A stretch of 64,000 nucleotides of DNA from Prosthecobacter sp. (GCA_021733925.1 JAIPJY010000033.1:1-64000), one strand, 5' to 3'; shown: positions 40,598 through 49,277, numbered from the stretch's first letter. Notes: generated from the letters alone by a model not told the origin. Numbers and translations: made by a program.

Positions 40598-41691
40598 TTC
40601 GTCACGGGAATGGCACGGCGTGCCGGGGGTTCATTGCTGACAGGAGCCTTCTGCTTCCAGTCGATCTTCGCGGATTGAAACAAGGTGCGTGCTGTGATGA
40701 GGTCCACCGCACGTTGCAGCACGGTATCCGAGGGCTTCCGCTCATCCTCCGGCAGGGCTTGACCGGCGGAACGCTTGAGATAGGAATCGAGTTCGGGATT
40801 GGTGTTCGCGACGAGTGCGGCTTCGTTGAAGCGCGGGCGCGGCTTGTCGATGATCGAGCTTTTCACGTCCGCTGCATCAGTGGAGTGATACACCTGGCGT
40901 TTGAGACTGGTCAGCATGGAGATCGGGAAATCAGGCTGCAGGCCCTTTTTAAACACCGAACTGTCGTCCTCCAGCAGTACCTCGGCACGGGCAAACCGCA
41001 GGGACCACTCGGCATCCACCGGCACTGTTTCATAGCGCACCGCTCCGCCGCGTGTGGGAGCGCCGATCAAGAGCGCCTGCTTCCGACGGCGCAGCACGGC
41101 GGCCATGGTTTCACCGAGGTTGTTGGTTTCATCATCGACGAGGACGAGCAGCTGCTGTGTCCACACGGGCTCGCGCGAATTCGTTTCGACCTCGGAGGAC
41201 GTCTGCCCCATCTGTTTCATTTTAAACAGCACTTCGCCCTTGGGCACAAAGAGGCTCAGCATGTCCGCCGCGTCATCAAAGTCCCCAGGCGGGGCCGGAC
41301 TGCGCAGGTCGAGGATGAGATATCCGACCTTCTTGCTCACAAAGTCACGCAGATGCTGTTCCAGTTCCTTCGTTTCGAGCTGTGTGAATTCACGCGGGCG
41401 AAGGTAGCCGATCTGCGGTGTGAGCAGCTCGGCCTGCACGCCCGTGCGTGCGCCGGATTTGGCTTCACTCGTGCGCGGCACCAGTTCGGCACCGAAATCA
41501 AGACGCTGTAGCAGACCAGAAAGGGCGGCACGGTTCAGCACATCAAATGTCAGGTCGCTGCTGCGGATGTATTCCTTCTGGAGAATGCGAAACGCCGTCT
41601 GAATCCCTGCCTGGCTGACATCCTTCGTCTCCGTGCTGCTGGCGGCAAACACGGAGGAGGTGAAAGTCAAAAAGAGGGCGAGTCGTCTCAT
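40594..41691 (-). CDS. Exported S41 (CtpA)-like protein, catalytic residues lost
   Basis: A 365-residue protein with signal peptide MRRLALFLTFTSSVFA. It keeps the S41 fold pattern: LILDLRSPAPPGDFDDAADMLSLFVPKGEV corresponds to the LILDLRGNPGG...FLPKG block of C-terminal processing proteases. The nucleophile segment, normally SASASE, reads TNNLGE, and the later TFGKG lysine segment reads TRGGA, so both Ser and Lys of the dyad are absent. It is therefore probably a non-proteolytic relative that binds peptide or partners. No PDZ domain is obvious. It is coupled by ATGA overlaps with thiD upstream and the IF-1-like gene downstream. Confidence 0.8.
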   Translation of the reverse strand: MRRLALFLTFTSSVFAASSTETKDVSQAGIQTAFRILQKEYIRSSDLTFDVLNRAALSGLLQRLDFGAELVPRTSEAKSGARTGVQAELLTPQIGYLRPREFTQLETKELEQHLRDFVSKKVGYLILDLRSPAPPGDFDDAADMLSLFVPKGEVLFKMKQMGQTSSEVETNSREPVWTQQLLVLVDDETNNLGETMAAVLRRRKQALLIGAPTRGGAVRYETVPVDAEWSLRFARAEVLLEDDSSVFKKGLQPDFPISMLTSLKRQVYHSTDAADVKSSIIDKPRPRFNEAALVANTNPELDSYLKRSAGQALPEDERKPSDTVLQRAVDLITARTLFQSAKIDWKQKAPVSNEPPARRAIPVTK

Positions 41692-42500
41692 GTGTCGGTC
41701 TGCTGGAGATGATTGAGAGCATGTACGGGGCCTGCGCCAGCACTTTGCCACATGAAATGCTGGGCGATGGCCCGACTGACAAACTCCTTGGCTGTCGCGA
41801 CGGCATCATTCAGGCCCATTTCATACGCCAGACCGGTGGCGATGGCGGCGGAAAACGTGCAGCCCGTGCCATGCGTGCGCACCCCCGGCGTGCGTGGGGC
41901 GGTGTGCCAGAAAAGCTCGCTGTTCAGGCAGAGGACATCGGCGGCGTCTCCCTGCAGGTGCCCGCCTTTGACCAGCACGGCGGCATCAAAACGCTCGCTC
42001 AGTTCAAGGGCGCAGGCCTCCATGGCTTCGGTGTCGGGGACCTCGCGATCCCACAGCACGCGGGCTTCGTCCAGATTCGGCGTGATAAGCGAGGCAAGCG
42101 GAAGCAGTTCGTCGATCAGGGTGCGCACGGCGGCGTCTTCGAGCAGTTTGCCGCCACTGGTGGCGATCATGACCGGGTCAACGACCAAGGGGATGAGCCC
42201 ATGGCCGAACTGCAGCCAGGTTTTGGCCACCGCCTTCACCTGATCCCGACCGCCGAGCATGCCCGTCTTCGCAGCGGCAATCGGGAAGCCGCCAAACAGC
42301 ACACGGATCTGATCTTCAATGAACTCCGCATCCATTAAGCGCACCTGCGAAACGAGGCCGGGCGTCTCAGAAACCACACCCGTCAGCGCATTCAAGCCGT
42401 AGCCGCCGAGGGCTGAAATGGCCTTCAAATCCGCCTGCACCCCCGCTCCGCATGAAGAATCTGAACCTGCAATGGTGAGTACGACGGGAGGGGAGGACAT
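41688..42500 (-). CDS. thiD: Hydroxymethylpyrimidine/phosphomethylpyrimidine kinase
   Basis: ThiD (270 residues) phosphorylates HMP and HMP-phosphate in thiamine synthesis. The N-terminal motif VLTIAGSDSSCGAGVQADLKA starts about residue 7, ALGGYGLNALTGVVSE follows, and the C-terminal anion-hole motif is THGTGCTFSAAIA. ATG at 42500 was chosen for this N-terminus; the frame extends to 42722 without family similarity. No TPP riboswitch was seen upstream. It leads the operon with the S41-like and IF-1-like genes and is divergent from apaG. Confidence 0.93.
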   Translation of the reverse strand: MSSPPVVLTIAGSDSSCGAGVQADLKAISALGGYGLNALTGVVSETPGLVSQVRLMDAEFIEDQIRVLFGGFPIAAAKTGMLGGRDQVKAVAKTWLQFGHGLIPLVVDPVMIATSGGKLLEDAAVRTLIDELLPLASLITPNLDEARVLWDREVPDTEAMEACALELSERFDAAVLVKGGHLQGDAADVLCLNSELFWHTAPRTPGVRTHGTGCTFSAAIATGLAYEMGLNDAVATAKEFVSRAIAQHFMWQSAGAGPVHALNHLQQTDT

Positions 42501-42746
42501 GGTGGCGTCCGCGAATGGTACGAGCCCGGCTGCTTTTTGCAAATGATGCGTCGTCGTCTTTCGACGGAGCGGAATGGAATCACGCCCCCCGCTCAGAGCC
42601 ATCTCGCCGGGTGAAGTTGCAGCCATATTCGCCAGAAGATGCAGTAGGGCGTTGTAGCGCTGTCCATCACTAAACGAGGCCATGTGTAGCCATAGGATTT
42701 CCCAAACCCCGGCTTGTGGCATTCAGCGTATGAACTAAACTCGTGC

Positions 42747-43127
42747 ATGAATTTCGATCCGTTGCCAGGACTCACGGTCACGGTGGACAGCATCGCCTAC
42801 GACCCCACACGGCCTGCTCCTCCGGACAGGCCGCACCCGTTTGTGTATCATCTGTCGATCCACAACGACTCACCCGACATTGTCCGCATCTTTGGCCGCA
42901 AATGGATCGTGCGTGACACCGATGGTGACACCATGGTCGTCGAAGGCGACGGCGTCGTCGGCCAGTTCCCCAATCTCTCCCCCGGGGAAACCTTCAGCTA
43001 CAATTCGTATCACGTCATCAAGACCGAAAGCACCGCCACCGGCTCCTTCTTCGGCACCACCCCTGACGGTCGCCGCGTCTGCACGAAGATTCCGCCGATT
43101 GAGATGCATCCGCCGTTGATGGCGTAG
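42747..43127 (+). CDS. apaG: ApaG (DUF525) family protein
   Basis: A 126-residue ApaG-domain protein with an immunoglobulin-like beta fold. The family pattern is GLTVTVDSIAYDP, FVYHLSIHNDSPDIVRIFGRKWIV, DGDTMVVEGDGVVGQFPNLSPGETFSYNSYH and a C-terminal IPPIEMHPP. ApaG's role is unclear (linked in enteric bacteria to Co/Mg resistance and to Ap4A phenotypes). Length matches (about 125). ATG at 42747; the frame is open upstream to 42714. Divergent from thiD. Confidence 0.93.
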   Translation: MNFDPLPGLTVTVDSIAYDPTRPAPPDRPHPFVYHLSIHNDSPDIVRIFGRKWIVRDTDGDTMVVEGDGVVGQFPNLSPGETFSYNSYHVIKTESTATGSFFGTTPDGRRVCTKIPPIEMHPPLMA

Positions 43128-43130
43128 GGC

Positions 43131-43155
43131 AAGGAGCGGCACTTGCCAAGTGCCG
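43131..43155 (+). repeat. ACTTGCCAAGT palindrome family, copy 1
   Basis: AAGGAG is followed by CGGCACTTG-C-CAAGTGCCG (43137-43155), perfect 9-bp arms around one base. Related copies are at 56055-56079 and 56113-56137. It lies between convergent apaG and the SUMF1-like gene. Confidence 0.75.
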
Positions 43156-43242
43156 TAAAAGATCAGGGAAACTGTGCTCCTTCAACGCCCTCGCCAAGGA
43201 GCTTTAAGAACGCCGTTTCCAAGCCGGGACTTGGGGGACGCC

Positions 43243-44001
43243 TCACTCCTTCTCACACACAATCCGAAACCCGACGCTGTCGAGGTGCACGTTGTACGGA
43301 TCAGGACCGCGAAATGACGCCATCAAGCGTTTCTCGCTGCCCGTACGGAAGGCGCCACCACGGACGATACGCAAGGTATTGTTCGGCGGATCATACCAGC
43401 CATCGACCCATTCCCACACGTTGCCGGCGAGGTCGTGGAGGCCATTCGCATCGGCAGGATAACTGCCCACGGGCGCGGTATCAGAATAGCCATCATCCAT
43501 CTCCAGCCACTTGGCGTCGTAGCTGTTGTGATACTTTTTGCCGAAGGCCTCGTCGCAGAAATTACCGACGGTCTTTGAGAGTGGAGCCTTGCCCCAGTGA
43601 TGGACACCCGTGCTGGGCGGTTGCTGATTGGGGGCGATGTCCGGCTTCTCCTGCAAACCTGCCAGCACGCTCCACTCCTGATCGGTCAGCAGGCGATACT
43701 TGCGACCTTCCTTCTTGCCCAGCCATTCACAGAAGGTCTGCGCCTCGGTGAAGCTGACATTGATCGCGGGATGATCGGGCGTTTGCGGGAAGTCAGGCTT
43801 CTTCCATTCGGCGTTCGTCGCGGTGGCGAACGGCTGATAATCCTTCACCCGTGTCTCATAGCGGCAGACCAACACACCGATGCTCGCCACGCGCACAAAC
43901 GGCATCGCCAGACTGTTGGAGAATGCCGTTTCGATCTTGGCCGACTGCGCGCTGGCGCAATGCGCCAGCAGCAGAAAGAGAGCGGGAAGCGTGCGCTGCA
44001 T
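43243..44001 (-). CDS. Exported SUMF1/FGE-domain protein without catalytic cysteines
   Basis: A 252-residue secreted protein (signal MQRTLPALFLLLAHCASA) with a formylglycine-generating-enzyme-type domain: VSFTEAQTFCEWLGKKEGRKYRLLTDQEWSVLA, then LAGNVWEWVDGW and RIVRGGAF. True FGE has two cysteines just after RGGSF (for example FLCHDSYC); here the segment is AFRTGSEKRLMASFRG with none. The only late cysteine is in RIVCEKE. It is probably a SUMF1-fold binding protein or another nonheme-type member, not the sulfatase-maturing enzyme. It follows the esterase gene by three bases on the minus strand. Confidence 0.85.
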   Translation of the reverse strand: MQRTLPALFLLLAHCASAQSAKIETAFSNSLAMPFVRVASIGVLVCRYETRVKDYQPFATATNAEWKKPDFPQTPDHPAINVSFTEAQTFCEWLGKKEGRKYRLLTDQEWSVLAGLQEKPDIAPNQQPPSTGVHHWGKAPLSKTVGNFCDEAFGKKYHNSYDAKWLEMDDGYSDTAPVGSYPADANGLHDLAGNVWEWVDGWYDPPNNTLRIVRGGAFRTGSEKRLMASFRGPDPYNVHLDSVGFRIVCEKE

Positions 44002-44004
44002 GGC

Positions 44005-46023
44005 CTACTTTTTCACGGGGGCGGCTTTCCATTCCCAGCTCTCGCCGAAGAATCCCGCATCGCTGATGCCACCGGGAGCCTGGCTGGTGACAGGCTTGGT
44101 GAGGTCGATCACCGCCCAGTCGGGCAGTTTGGCCACCTGCCGCGCGTTGTTGAGGTAATCGTATTCGCGGTAGGTGAAGCCGCTGTTAATCACGACATAC
44201 TTCGTGGGATTGAGCGGGTTCGGGTAGATGAGCACCGGGGCGTTCGTGGCTGCGTCGTAGGTCTTGCCATTGGCGACGAGCTTGTCCTTGGACCACTGGA
44301 TCGGCAGTTTGTCGGCGATCTTCGCGAGGATGGCATTGCTCTGCGGATCGCCCCACAGCACGAGGTTGTTCGCGGCGATGTCGGCATCGCTGACGGCAGT
44401 GTCGTCTTTGATCGGGGCATCGCCACGGAACTGACGGCGCCATTCAAACTGCGCGCGTTCAAGCTCCGCCTTGGCCCAGGCATCCACCTTCTCGCTGGCT
44501 CCGGCCTTGGTGGGTTTTACGAAGAGGAATTTGTCCATGAAGGCGTCGTCGATCGGACCTTCGAGGCCATGCTTTTTGATCAATTTGCCGTCGCCTTCGT
44601 TGTCGAGTGTCTGTGTCCACTTGCCGTTCTTCATCTGGAAATGCACCAGCCATGAGCGGTCCAGTTTCGGACGGGTGACTTCAAGCAACTGGCCGTCGAT
44701 GCTGACCACGGGCTTGAAGAGCAGGGGCATCGGGCAGGTGCCTGAAGGCATGTCCAATGTGAAGGCGCTGATGTTCTGCAGCTTGATCGTGATCTCGGAC
44801 GGGCCGGTGATGCGGGCATGAATACGGCCGCGTGCCCAATGTTCCTCCAGAGTATCCACCGTGACCCAGAACATGTGGTTGTAGCGCAGGAACCACGTGG
44901 AAAGATGGATTTCCTTCGGCGCACGATTCCGTCCCATGGCCGCGATGCTGGCAAGGCGCTTTTCGATTTCGACGAGCGAGTCAGGATGAAGCTTGTGTCC
45001 GGTTTGCGGACCGATGATGTGCAGTAGATCCACGTTCTCACCGCGCAGCGCCTTCTCCATCATGTCGGCCGCCTGCTTCTGTTTGTCGATCTCGCCGCTG
45101 TAGGCCACGGTCGGGCAGTTCTCCAGGTTCAGCGCGTTGTCCGTGGCATTGTACCAGTGCCAGAGCTTTTGCTGATACCACGGAGCACCGCTCACATCTT
45201 CGTTCTGAAAGCCACCGAGGAACTCGGGTGTTTCAGAGAAGCCTGCACCCGGATTCGCACCGCACCACTTGTCCGCGTAGTTCACCGCAAACTGCCACGC
45301 CGCCGCGCCGCCCATGCTGAAACCGCGCACGATGATGCGGTCTTCGTCGATGGCGTAAAACTTGGATGCGTGATCAATGGCTTCGATCAAATCAATCTCA
45401 CCCGCAAACTTGTTCGCGCAGCAGTAGCGGCCATAGGGATGCAGCACCAGCGCCCCCTTCGGCGCGATCTGGCCAGCCTGCTTCCTCCGCTGGTCGAGGA
45501 ATGAGAGCTCGCTGAGCGTCTCACCACGTCCATGGCACCAGGCATCGAGACGCACAGGCGCACCGACATAGCTTTCAGGAATGACCATGCCGTAAGGCTG
45601 TACCGAGCCATCGATCTTTGAGCGGTAGGCGCGCACCACCAGCCCCTTCTGCTTCGTCCATGGTGCCTGACCGGCTTTGAATTGCTCAGCACGTTGCAGG
45701 CCTTCGGCGATGATTTCGTCCGCGCTCTTGAGTTCGCCCAGCTTATGCACCTCGTTGTAGTGCAGCGCCCAATCGACAGCTTTATGGTAGATCTCAATAT
45801 CAGGCAGCAGATCTGCGAGCTGCGGATTCTTCGCCTGCGCCTTGGCCGCTTCATCAATGGCAATGCGGAGTTTTTTCAAACCTTCCGTGAGACGGGCACG
45901 ATCCGCATCAGGAACGGCAACGCCGGGAGGTGGCACAGGGCGGACGTTATCGGCACTGTTGTCCTTGGGGCCATCGGCTAGGGCGGCGCTGAGGGCGAGA
46001 AAAGGGAGGATGAGACGCTTCAT
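44005..46023 (-). CDS. Exported alpha/beta hydrolase (prolyl-oligopeptidase/esterase family)
   Basis: A 672-residue protein with signal peptide MKRLILPFLALSAALA. A helical N-terminal domain is followed by an alpha/beta-hydrolase core with the nucleophile elbow GFSMGGAA and an upstream ALVLHPYGRYCC segment. The later part carries a beta-rich domain (FTLDMPSGTCPMPLLFKPVVSIDGQ) and a C-terminal segment with VLIYPNPLNPTKYVVINSGF, seen in PVC prolyl-oligopeptidase-like proteins. It is likely an extracytoplasmic esterase or peptidase; the substrate is unknown. It sits in the middle of a three-gene minus-strand operon. Confidence 0.82.
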   Translation of the reverse strand: MKRLILPFLALSAALADGPKDNSADNVRPVPPPGVAVPDADRARLTEGLKKLRIAIDEAAKAQAKNPQLADLLPDIEIYHKAVDWALHYNEVHKLGELKSADEIIAEGLQRAEQFKAGQAPWTKQKGLVVRAYRSKIDGSVQPYGMVIPESYVGAPVRLDAWCHGRGETLSELSFLDQRRKQAGQIAPKGALVLHPYGRYCCANKFAGEIDLIEAIDHASKFYAIDEDRIIVRGFSMGGAAAWQFAVNYADKWCGANPGAGFSETPEFLGGFQNEDVSGAPWYQQKLWHWYNATDNALNLENCPTVAYSGEIDKQKQAADMMEKALRGENVDLLHIIGPQTGHKLHPDSLVEIEKRLASIAAMGRNRAPKEIHLSTWFLRYNHMFWVTVDTLEEHWARGRIHARITGPSEITIKLQNISAFTLDMPSGTCPMPLLFKPVVSIDGQLLEVTRPKLDRSWLVHFQMKNGKWTQTLDNEGDGKLIKKHGLEGPIDDAFMDKFLFVKPTKAGASEKVDAWAKAELERAQFEWRRQFRGDAPIKDDTAVSDADIAANNLVLWGDPQSNAILAKIADKLPIQWSKDKLVANGKTYDAATNAPVLIYPNPLNPTKYVVINSGFTYREYDYLNNARQVAKLPDWAVIDLTKPVTSQAPGGISDAGFFGESWEWKAAPVKK

Positions 46024-46053
46024 GGTTGGGGAAGAGTGAAAAGACGAAAGGAG

Positions 46054-46662
46054 CTATTTCTTGCGTGTGCGTTTCGGTTTCGGTTTTTCGGCGGAGAGCA
46101 GCGGCACGTTGTGGATTTCAAAGGGCGCACTGCTGGCGCTGTCGAACTCAGCGGCGGCTTCGAGTCCGGCGCGCGCGACTTCCTCGGCGGTCTTGCACTT
46201 GTCATACGCAGCCTGCATCGCACCCAGCGCATAGTCGCGGCCCGAGCCTGCGGCCCAGAACTTGTGAAACTGCTGCGCGGATCGGTACGAATAAATGGCG
46301 AAGATGCCGTGCGGGTTTGCCAGCAGGCCGTAGAACTGCGTGGTCTCATACTCCTCGCCCTTGTCCGGCATGGCGGCCATGAAGTACTCAGCCTTCAGCC
46401 AGGCGTGTGAATGACGGAAGGTTTCAAAGATCGCCTCGCAGGAGGAAAAATCGCGCGGTCGGTCCGGGTTGGAGAAGTAGCTGTTCATCACCACCAGACT
46501 CGCCGAAGTGCCGGTGAGTCCGATGTGGGTGTCCGCGATCTTGGTGATCTTGGTCTTGTTGACGACATGCTGCGCCTTCTGCCGCAATGAGCCGAGACAG
46601 CTGAGCGTGTCAGCGCCGATGCAGGCGACGCCATTCTTCTGAGTAACTACGATGGTGGACAT
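46054..46662 (-). CDS. HslV/proteasome-like Ntn hydrolase with N-terminal serine
   Basis: A 202-residue protein aligning with HslV over its N-terminal half. After Met removal the sequence STIVVTQKNGVACIGADTLS parallels HslV [20 protein letters not shown], with Ser1 in place of Thr1, Asp17 conserved, a lysine near position 33-35 (NKTKITKIADTHIGLTG) and a GSGRDYALGA glycine-serine loop like HslV GSGGPYAQAA. It is probably a self-compartmentalised peptidase or amidase-type Ntn hydrolase; no HslU/ClpX gene is nearby. The C-terminus is Lys-rich (KPKPKRTRKK). It leads the operon with the esterase and SUMF1-like genes. Confidence 0.78.
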   Translation of the reverse strand: MSTIVVTQKNGVACIGADTLSCLGSLRQKAQHVVNKTKITKIADTHIGLTGTSASLVVMNSYFSNPDRPRDFSSCEAIFETFRHSHAWLKAEYFMAAMPDKGEEYETTQFYGLLANPHGIFAIYSYRSAQQFHKFWAAGSGRDYALGAMQAAYDKCKTAEEVARAGLEAAAEFDSASSAPFEIHNVPLLSAEKPKPKRTRKK

Positions 46663-46965
46663 GAGGGAGCATGACTAGCGGCGGCCCGGCACACGTGCAA
46701 GCGCATCACATGGATCTCGTCAGTTGATGCCTCTCGGTCTGCGTTCCTGCGGGCAGAAGTTCATCAGAGTGCCCGAATTTGCCCCGTCAAAGATTAAGCA
46801 TTAATTTCCTATGGCGAGTAACGATTAACGCCACAGATTTAAATCGCTAGAGAAAGTTGACACTAGGCATTTATGGATTGCTGTAAGCAAAGCACTGATT
46901 GCATCCGGTTTTACCCGTGGGGTGCAGACTCTTTCTGGCCCAACCAATTTCAAATCCTACTATTG
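46663..46965. other. Intergenic region between divergent genes
   Basis: Apart from a possible promoter for the downstream secreted-repeat operon, I see nothing here. The frame open from 46873 reads into the next gene but its first 31 residues are not signal-like. Confidence 0.6.
46857..46885 (+). promoter_or_regulatory. Weak promoter candidate before the kelch operon
   Basis: A perfect TTGACA -35 (46857-46862) is followed after 17 bases by GCTGTA (46880-46885), a poor -10. The ATG lies at 46966, giving a leader of about 75 nt. Confidence 0.3.
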
Positions 46966-49263
46966 ATGAAGCTCATTGCCGTTCTGTTCGCCATTCTCAG
47001 CGCTACCGTGCTTCACGCACAGGTGCCGCAGATCATCAATTACCAGGGCCGGGTAGCCGTCGGCACGACTAACTTCGACGGCAGCGGCCAGTTCAAGTTC
47101 GCCCTGGTTAACACCGATGGCAGCACGACCTACTGGAGCAATGATGGCACCAGCACGGCGGGCAGCGAGCCAACGGCAGCAGTGACGCTCACCGTGACGA
47201 ATGGCCTCTATTCCGTGCTGCTCGGCAACACCGCGCTCACAAACATGACTGCCATTCCCAACAGCGTGTTCATCAACGCCGACGTGCGACTCCGCGTGTG
47301 GTTCAATGACGGCGTGAACGGCTCTCAATGGTTGTCACCCGATCAGCGCATCGCTGCCGTTGGGTATGCGGTCATGGCGGCAGGCGTGAACCTTCCTGCC
47401 ACCACCAGTGCGACCGATGGCGTCATTCTGCAAAATGGCGGCAGCCTGCTGCACACCTTTGGGTCAAACAATCTCTTTGCCGGAGCTGGCGTTGGCAATT
47501 TCACCATGACGGGCGGTGACAATGCGGCCGTCGGCTTCAATGCGCTCGCTCTCAATACCACAGGGCATAAAAACGTCGCCATCGGCAGCGGAGCGCTCGC
47601 CGTGAATACCACCGCGAGTTCCAACACCGCCGTCGGTATGCAGGCGCTCTCCCTTGCGACAGTCGGCGGTCAGAACACCGCCTCCGGAACCTATGCCTTG
47701 TTCAGCACTAACACAGGCAGCAACAACACCGCGAGCGGCTACAATGCCTTGCAGGCCAACAGCAGCGGGAGTTCCAACACAGCATTCGGCTGGCTGGCGC
47801 TCACAGGCAATACGACGGGCGGCAACAACATCGGTCTGGGCAGAAGAGCGGGCGAGAACCTCACCACGGGCAGCAACAACATCGACATCGGTCATTCCGG
47901 CGTGGCGGGAGAGTCCAACATCATTCGCATCGGCGATGGCACCACGCAGACGGACACCTACCTCACGGGCGTCGTTCACGGCAACGGCTCGGGTTTGACA
48001 GGTATCACCGCCGTCAGTCTGGCAGCCAACAGCGTGACGAGCACACAGATCGCCAGCGGCGCGGTCGCTGAAAGTTTGGCCGCAGACAATCAAAGCGCTG
48101 TCGTCAGTGGCGGAGTGGTCATGTCGGCGGATGCCAGTTCGGCCTCCCTGCAGGCGGCTGGTTACTCCAAGCTCGGCCAGGCCTCGGTTTCCGTGGCGGA
48201 ATCCTGGGCCGCCACGCAGACTGCGGACACACCGGACGGTCGGGCTTACCACTGCGCCGTCTGGAGCGGGACAGAAATGATCATCTGGGGGGGCAAAGAC
48301 GGCAGCGGAGTCTTGAACACCGGGGGGCGCTACAATCCGACGACAAACAGTTGGATCGCCACCTCCACCACCAACGCCCCTGTCGCCCGCTTCAAACAGC
48401 GGGCTGTGTGGGCGGACACGGAAATGATCGTGTGGGGGGGCAACGATGGAGGTTCGACCCACTACAACACCGGCGGGCGCTACAATCCCACGAACGACAC
48501 CTGGACACCCACGGCCACACTCAACGCGCCCAGCGCCCGCTCGCAAAACTCGGCGGTTTGGACCGGGACGGAGATGATCGTCTGGGGCGGAGTCTCCAAT
48601 GGTCCCACCTACCTCGCCAATGGCGCTCGCTACAATCCCACCACCGACACTTGGACTGCCATGTCCACCACCGGCGCACCTACCGCCCGCAGTCAGCATG
48701 CGGCGATCTGGACCGGGACAGAAATGATCATCTGGGGTGGCTTGGGTACCGGCAGTGTGTACTTCAATGACGGCTTTCGCTACAATCCCACCACCGACAC
48801 CTGGACCGCGATCTCCACCACCAACGCGCCCGGCGTCCGCTCCGGTCCTGGCGTCGTGTGGACAGGCACCGAAATGCTTGTCTGGGGCGGCTACAATGCA
48901 GGAACCTACCTTGATGACGGGGCTCGTTACAACCTCACCACCAATACTTGGGTGGCCCTTCCAACGACCAGTGCGCCCTCCATCCGCGCCAATTTTACCT
49001 CCGTATGGAGTGGAGACAAGATGATCATCTGGGGCGGTTATGGCGGCAGCGGTGGCGGTTTCTACCTCTCGACGGGGGCCAGCTACTCGCCCACGTCCGA
49101 TGCCTGGGTACCCCTGCCAAGCTCAGGCCTCAGCAGCAGAGGCGACCACACGGCAGTATGGTCCGGCAGCGAGATGGTCATATGGGGCGGTTCCTCCGGC
49201 AACTATGCCGATGGCGCGCGTTATTCTCCCTCACGCATACTTTATCTTTACCAGCGTAACTGA
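46966..49263 (+). CDS. Exported protein with Hep/Hag-type and seven kelch repeats
   Basis: A 765-residue secreted protein. ATG at 46966 opens a signal peptide (KLIAVLFAILSATVLHAQ). Residues about 20-160 form a beta-rich domain (VPQIINYQGRVAVGTTNFDG) often found at the start of PVC tail-fibre-like proteins. Then come Asn/Gly-rich repeats like trimeric-adhesin heads (NTAVGMQALS, NTASGYNALQ, NTAFGWLALT), a linker, and seven kelch-type repeats with the core E-M-I-x-W-G-G, about 50 residues each. The kelch part should form a seven-bladed propeller. It is probably a surface or environmental-contact protein. The downstream secreted gene is in the same operon. Confidence 0.85.
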   Translation: MKLIAVLFAILSATVLHAQVPQIINYQGRVAVGTTNFDGSGQFKFALVNTDGSTTYWSNDGTSTAGSEPTAAVTLTVTNGLYSVLLGNTALTNMTAIPNSVFINADVRLRVWFNDGVNGSQWLSPDQRIAAVGYAVMAAGVNLPATTSATDGVILQNGGSLLHTFGSNNLFAGAGVGNFTMTGGDNAAVGFNALALNTTGHKNVAIGSGALAVNTTASSNTAVGMQALSLATVGGQNTASGTYALFSTNTGSNNTASGYNALQANSSGSSNTAFGWLALTGNTTGGNNIGLGRRAGENLTTGSNNIDIGHSGVAGESNIIRIGDGTTQTDTYLTGVVHGNGSGLTGITAVSLAANSVTSTQIASGAVAESLAADNQSAVVSGGVVMSADASSASLQAAGYSKLGQASVSVAESWAATQTADTPDGRAYHCAVWSGTEMIIWGGKDGSGVLNTGGRYNPTTNSWIATSTTNAPVARFKQRAVWADTEMIVWGGNDGGSTHYNTGGRYNPTNDTWTPTATLNAPSARSQNSAVWTGTEMIVWGGVSNGPTYLANGARYNPTTDTWTAMSTTGAPTARSQHAAIWTGTEMIIWGGLGTGSVYFNDGFRYNPTTDTWTAISTTNAPGVRSGPGVVWTGTEMLVWGGYNAGTYLDDGARYNLTTNTWVALPTTSAPSIRANFTSVWSGDKMIIWGGYGGSGGGFYLSTGASYSPTSDAWVPLPSSGLSSRGDHTAVWSGSEMVIWGGSSGNYADGARYSPSRILYLYQRN
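48250..49215 (+). repeat. Seven tandem kelch-coding repeats of about 150 bp
   Basis: The nucleotide phrase GAAATGATCATCTGGGG and close variants recur near 48274, 48421, 48568, 48721, 48871, 49018 and 49168, about 147-153 bp apart. The TACAATCCCACCACCGACAC phrase also recurs. Recent internal duplication is likely. Confidence 0.8.
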
Positions 49264-49277
49264 GAGCCACGCTTTAA

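Noticed and set aside
42501-42722. Longer thiD start and a TPP riboswitch upstream
   Set aside because: The extra residues do not fit ThiD, and the TPP aptamer motifs (CTGAGA; the conserved ACC-TGAT-GGT region) were not found on the minus strand.
43243-44001. Sulfatase-maturing FGE
   Set aside because: The SUMF1 domain is there, but the catalytic cysteine pair is absent, so this call is not made.
47464-48699. 411-residue open frame opposite the kelch gene
   Set aside because: It is antisense to coding repeats and mirrors their periodicity.
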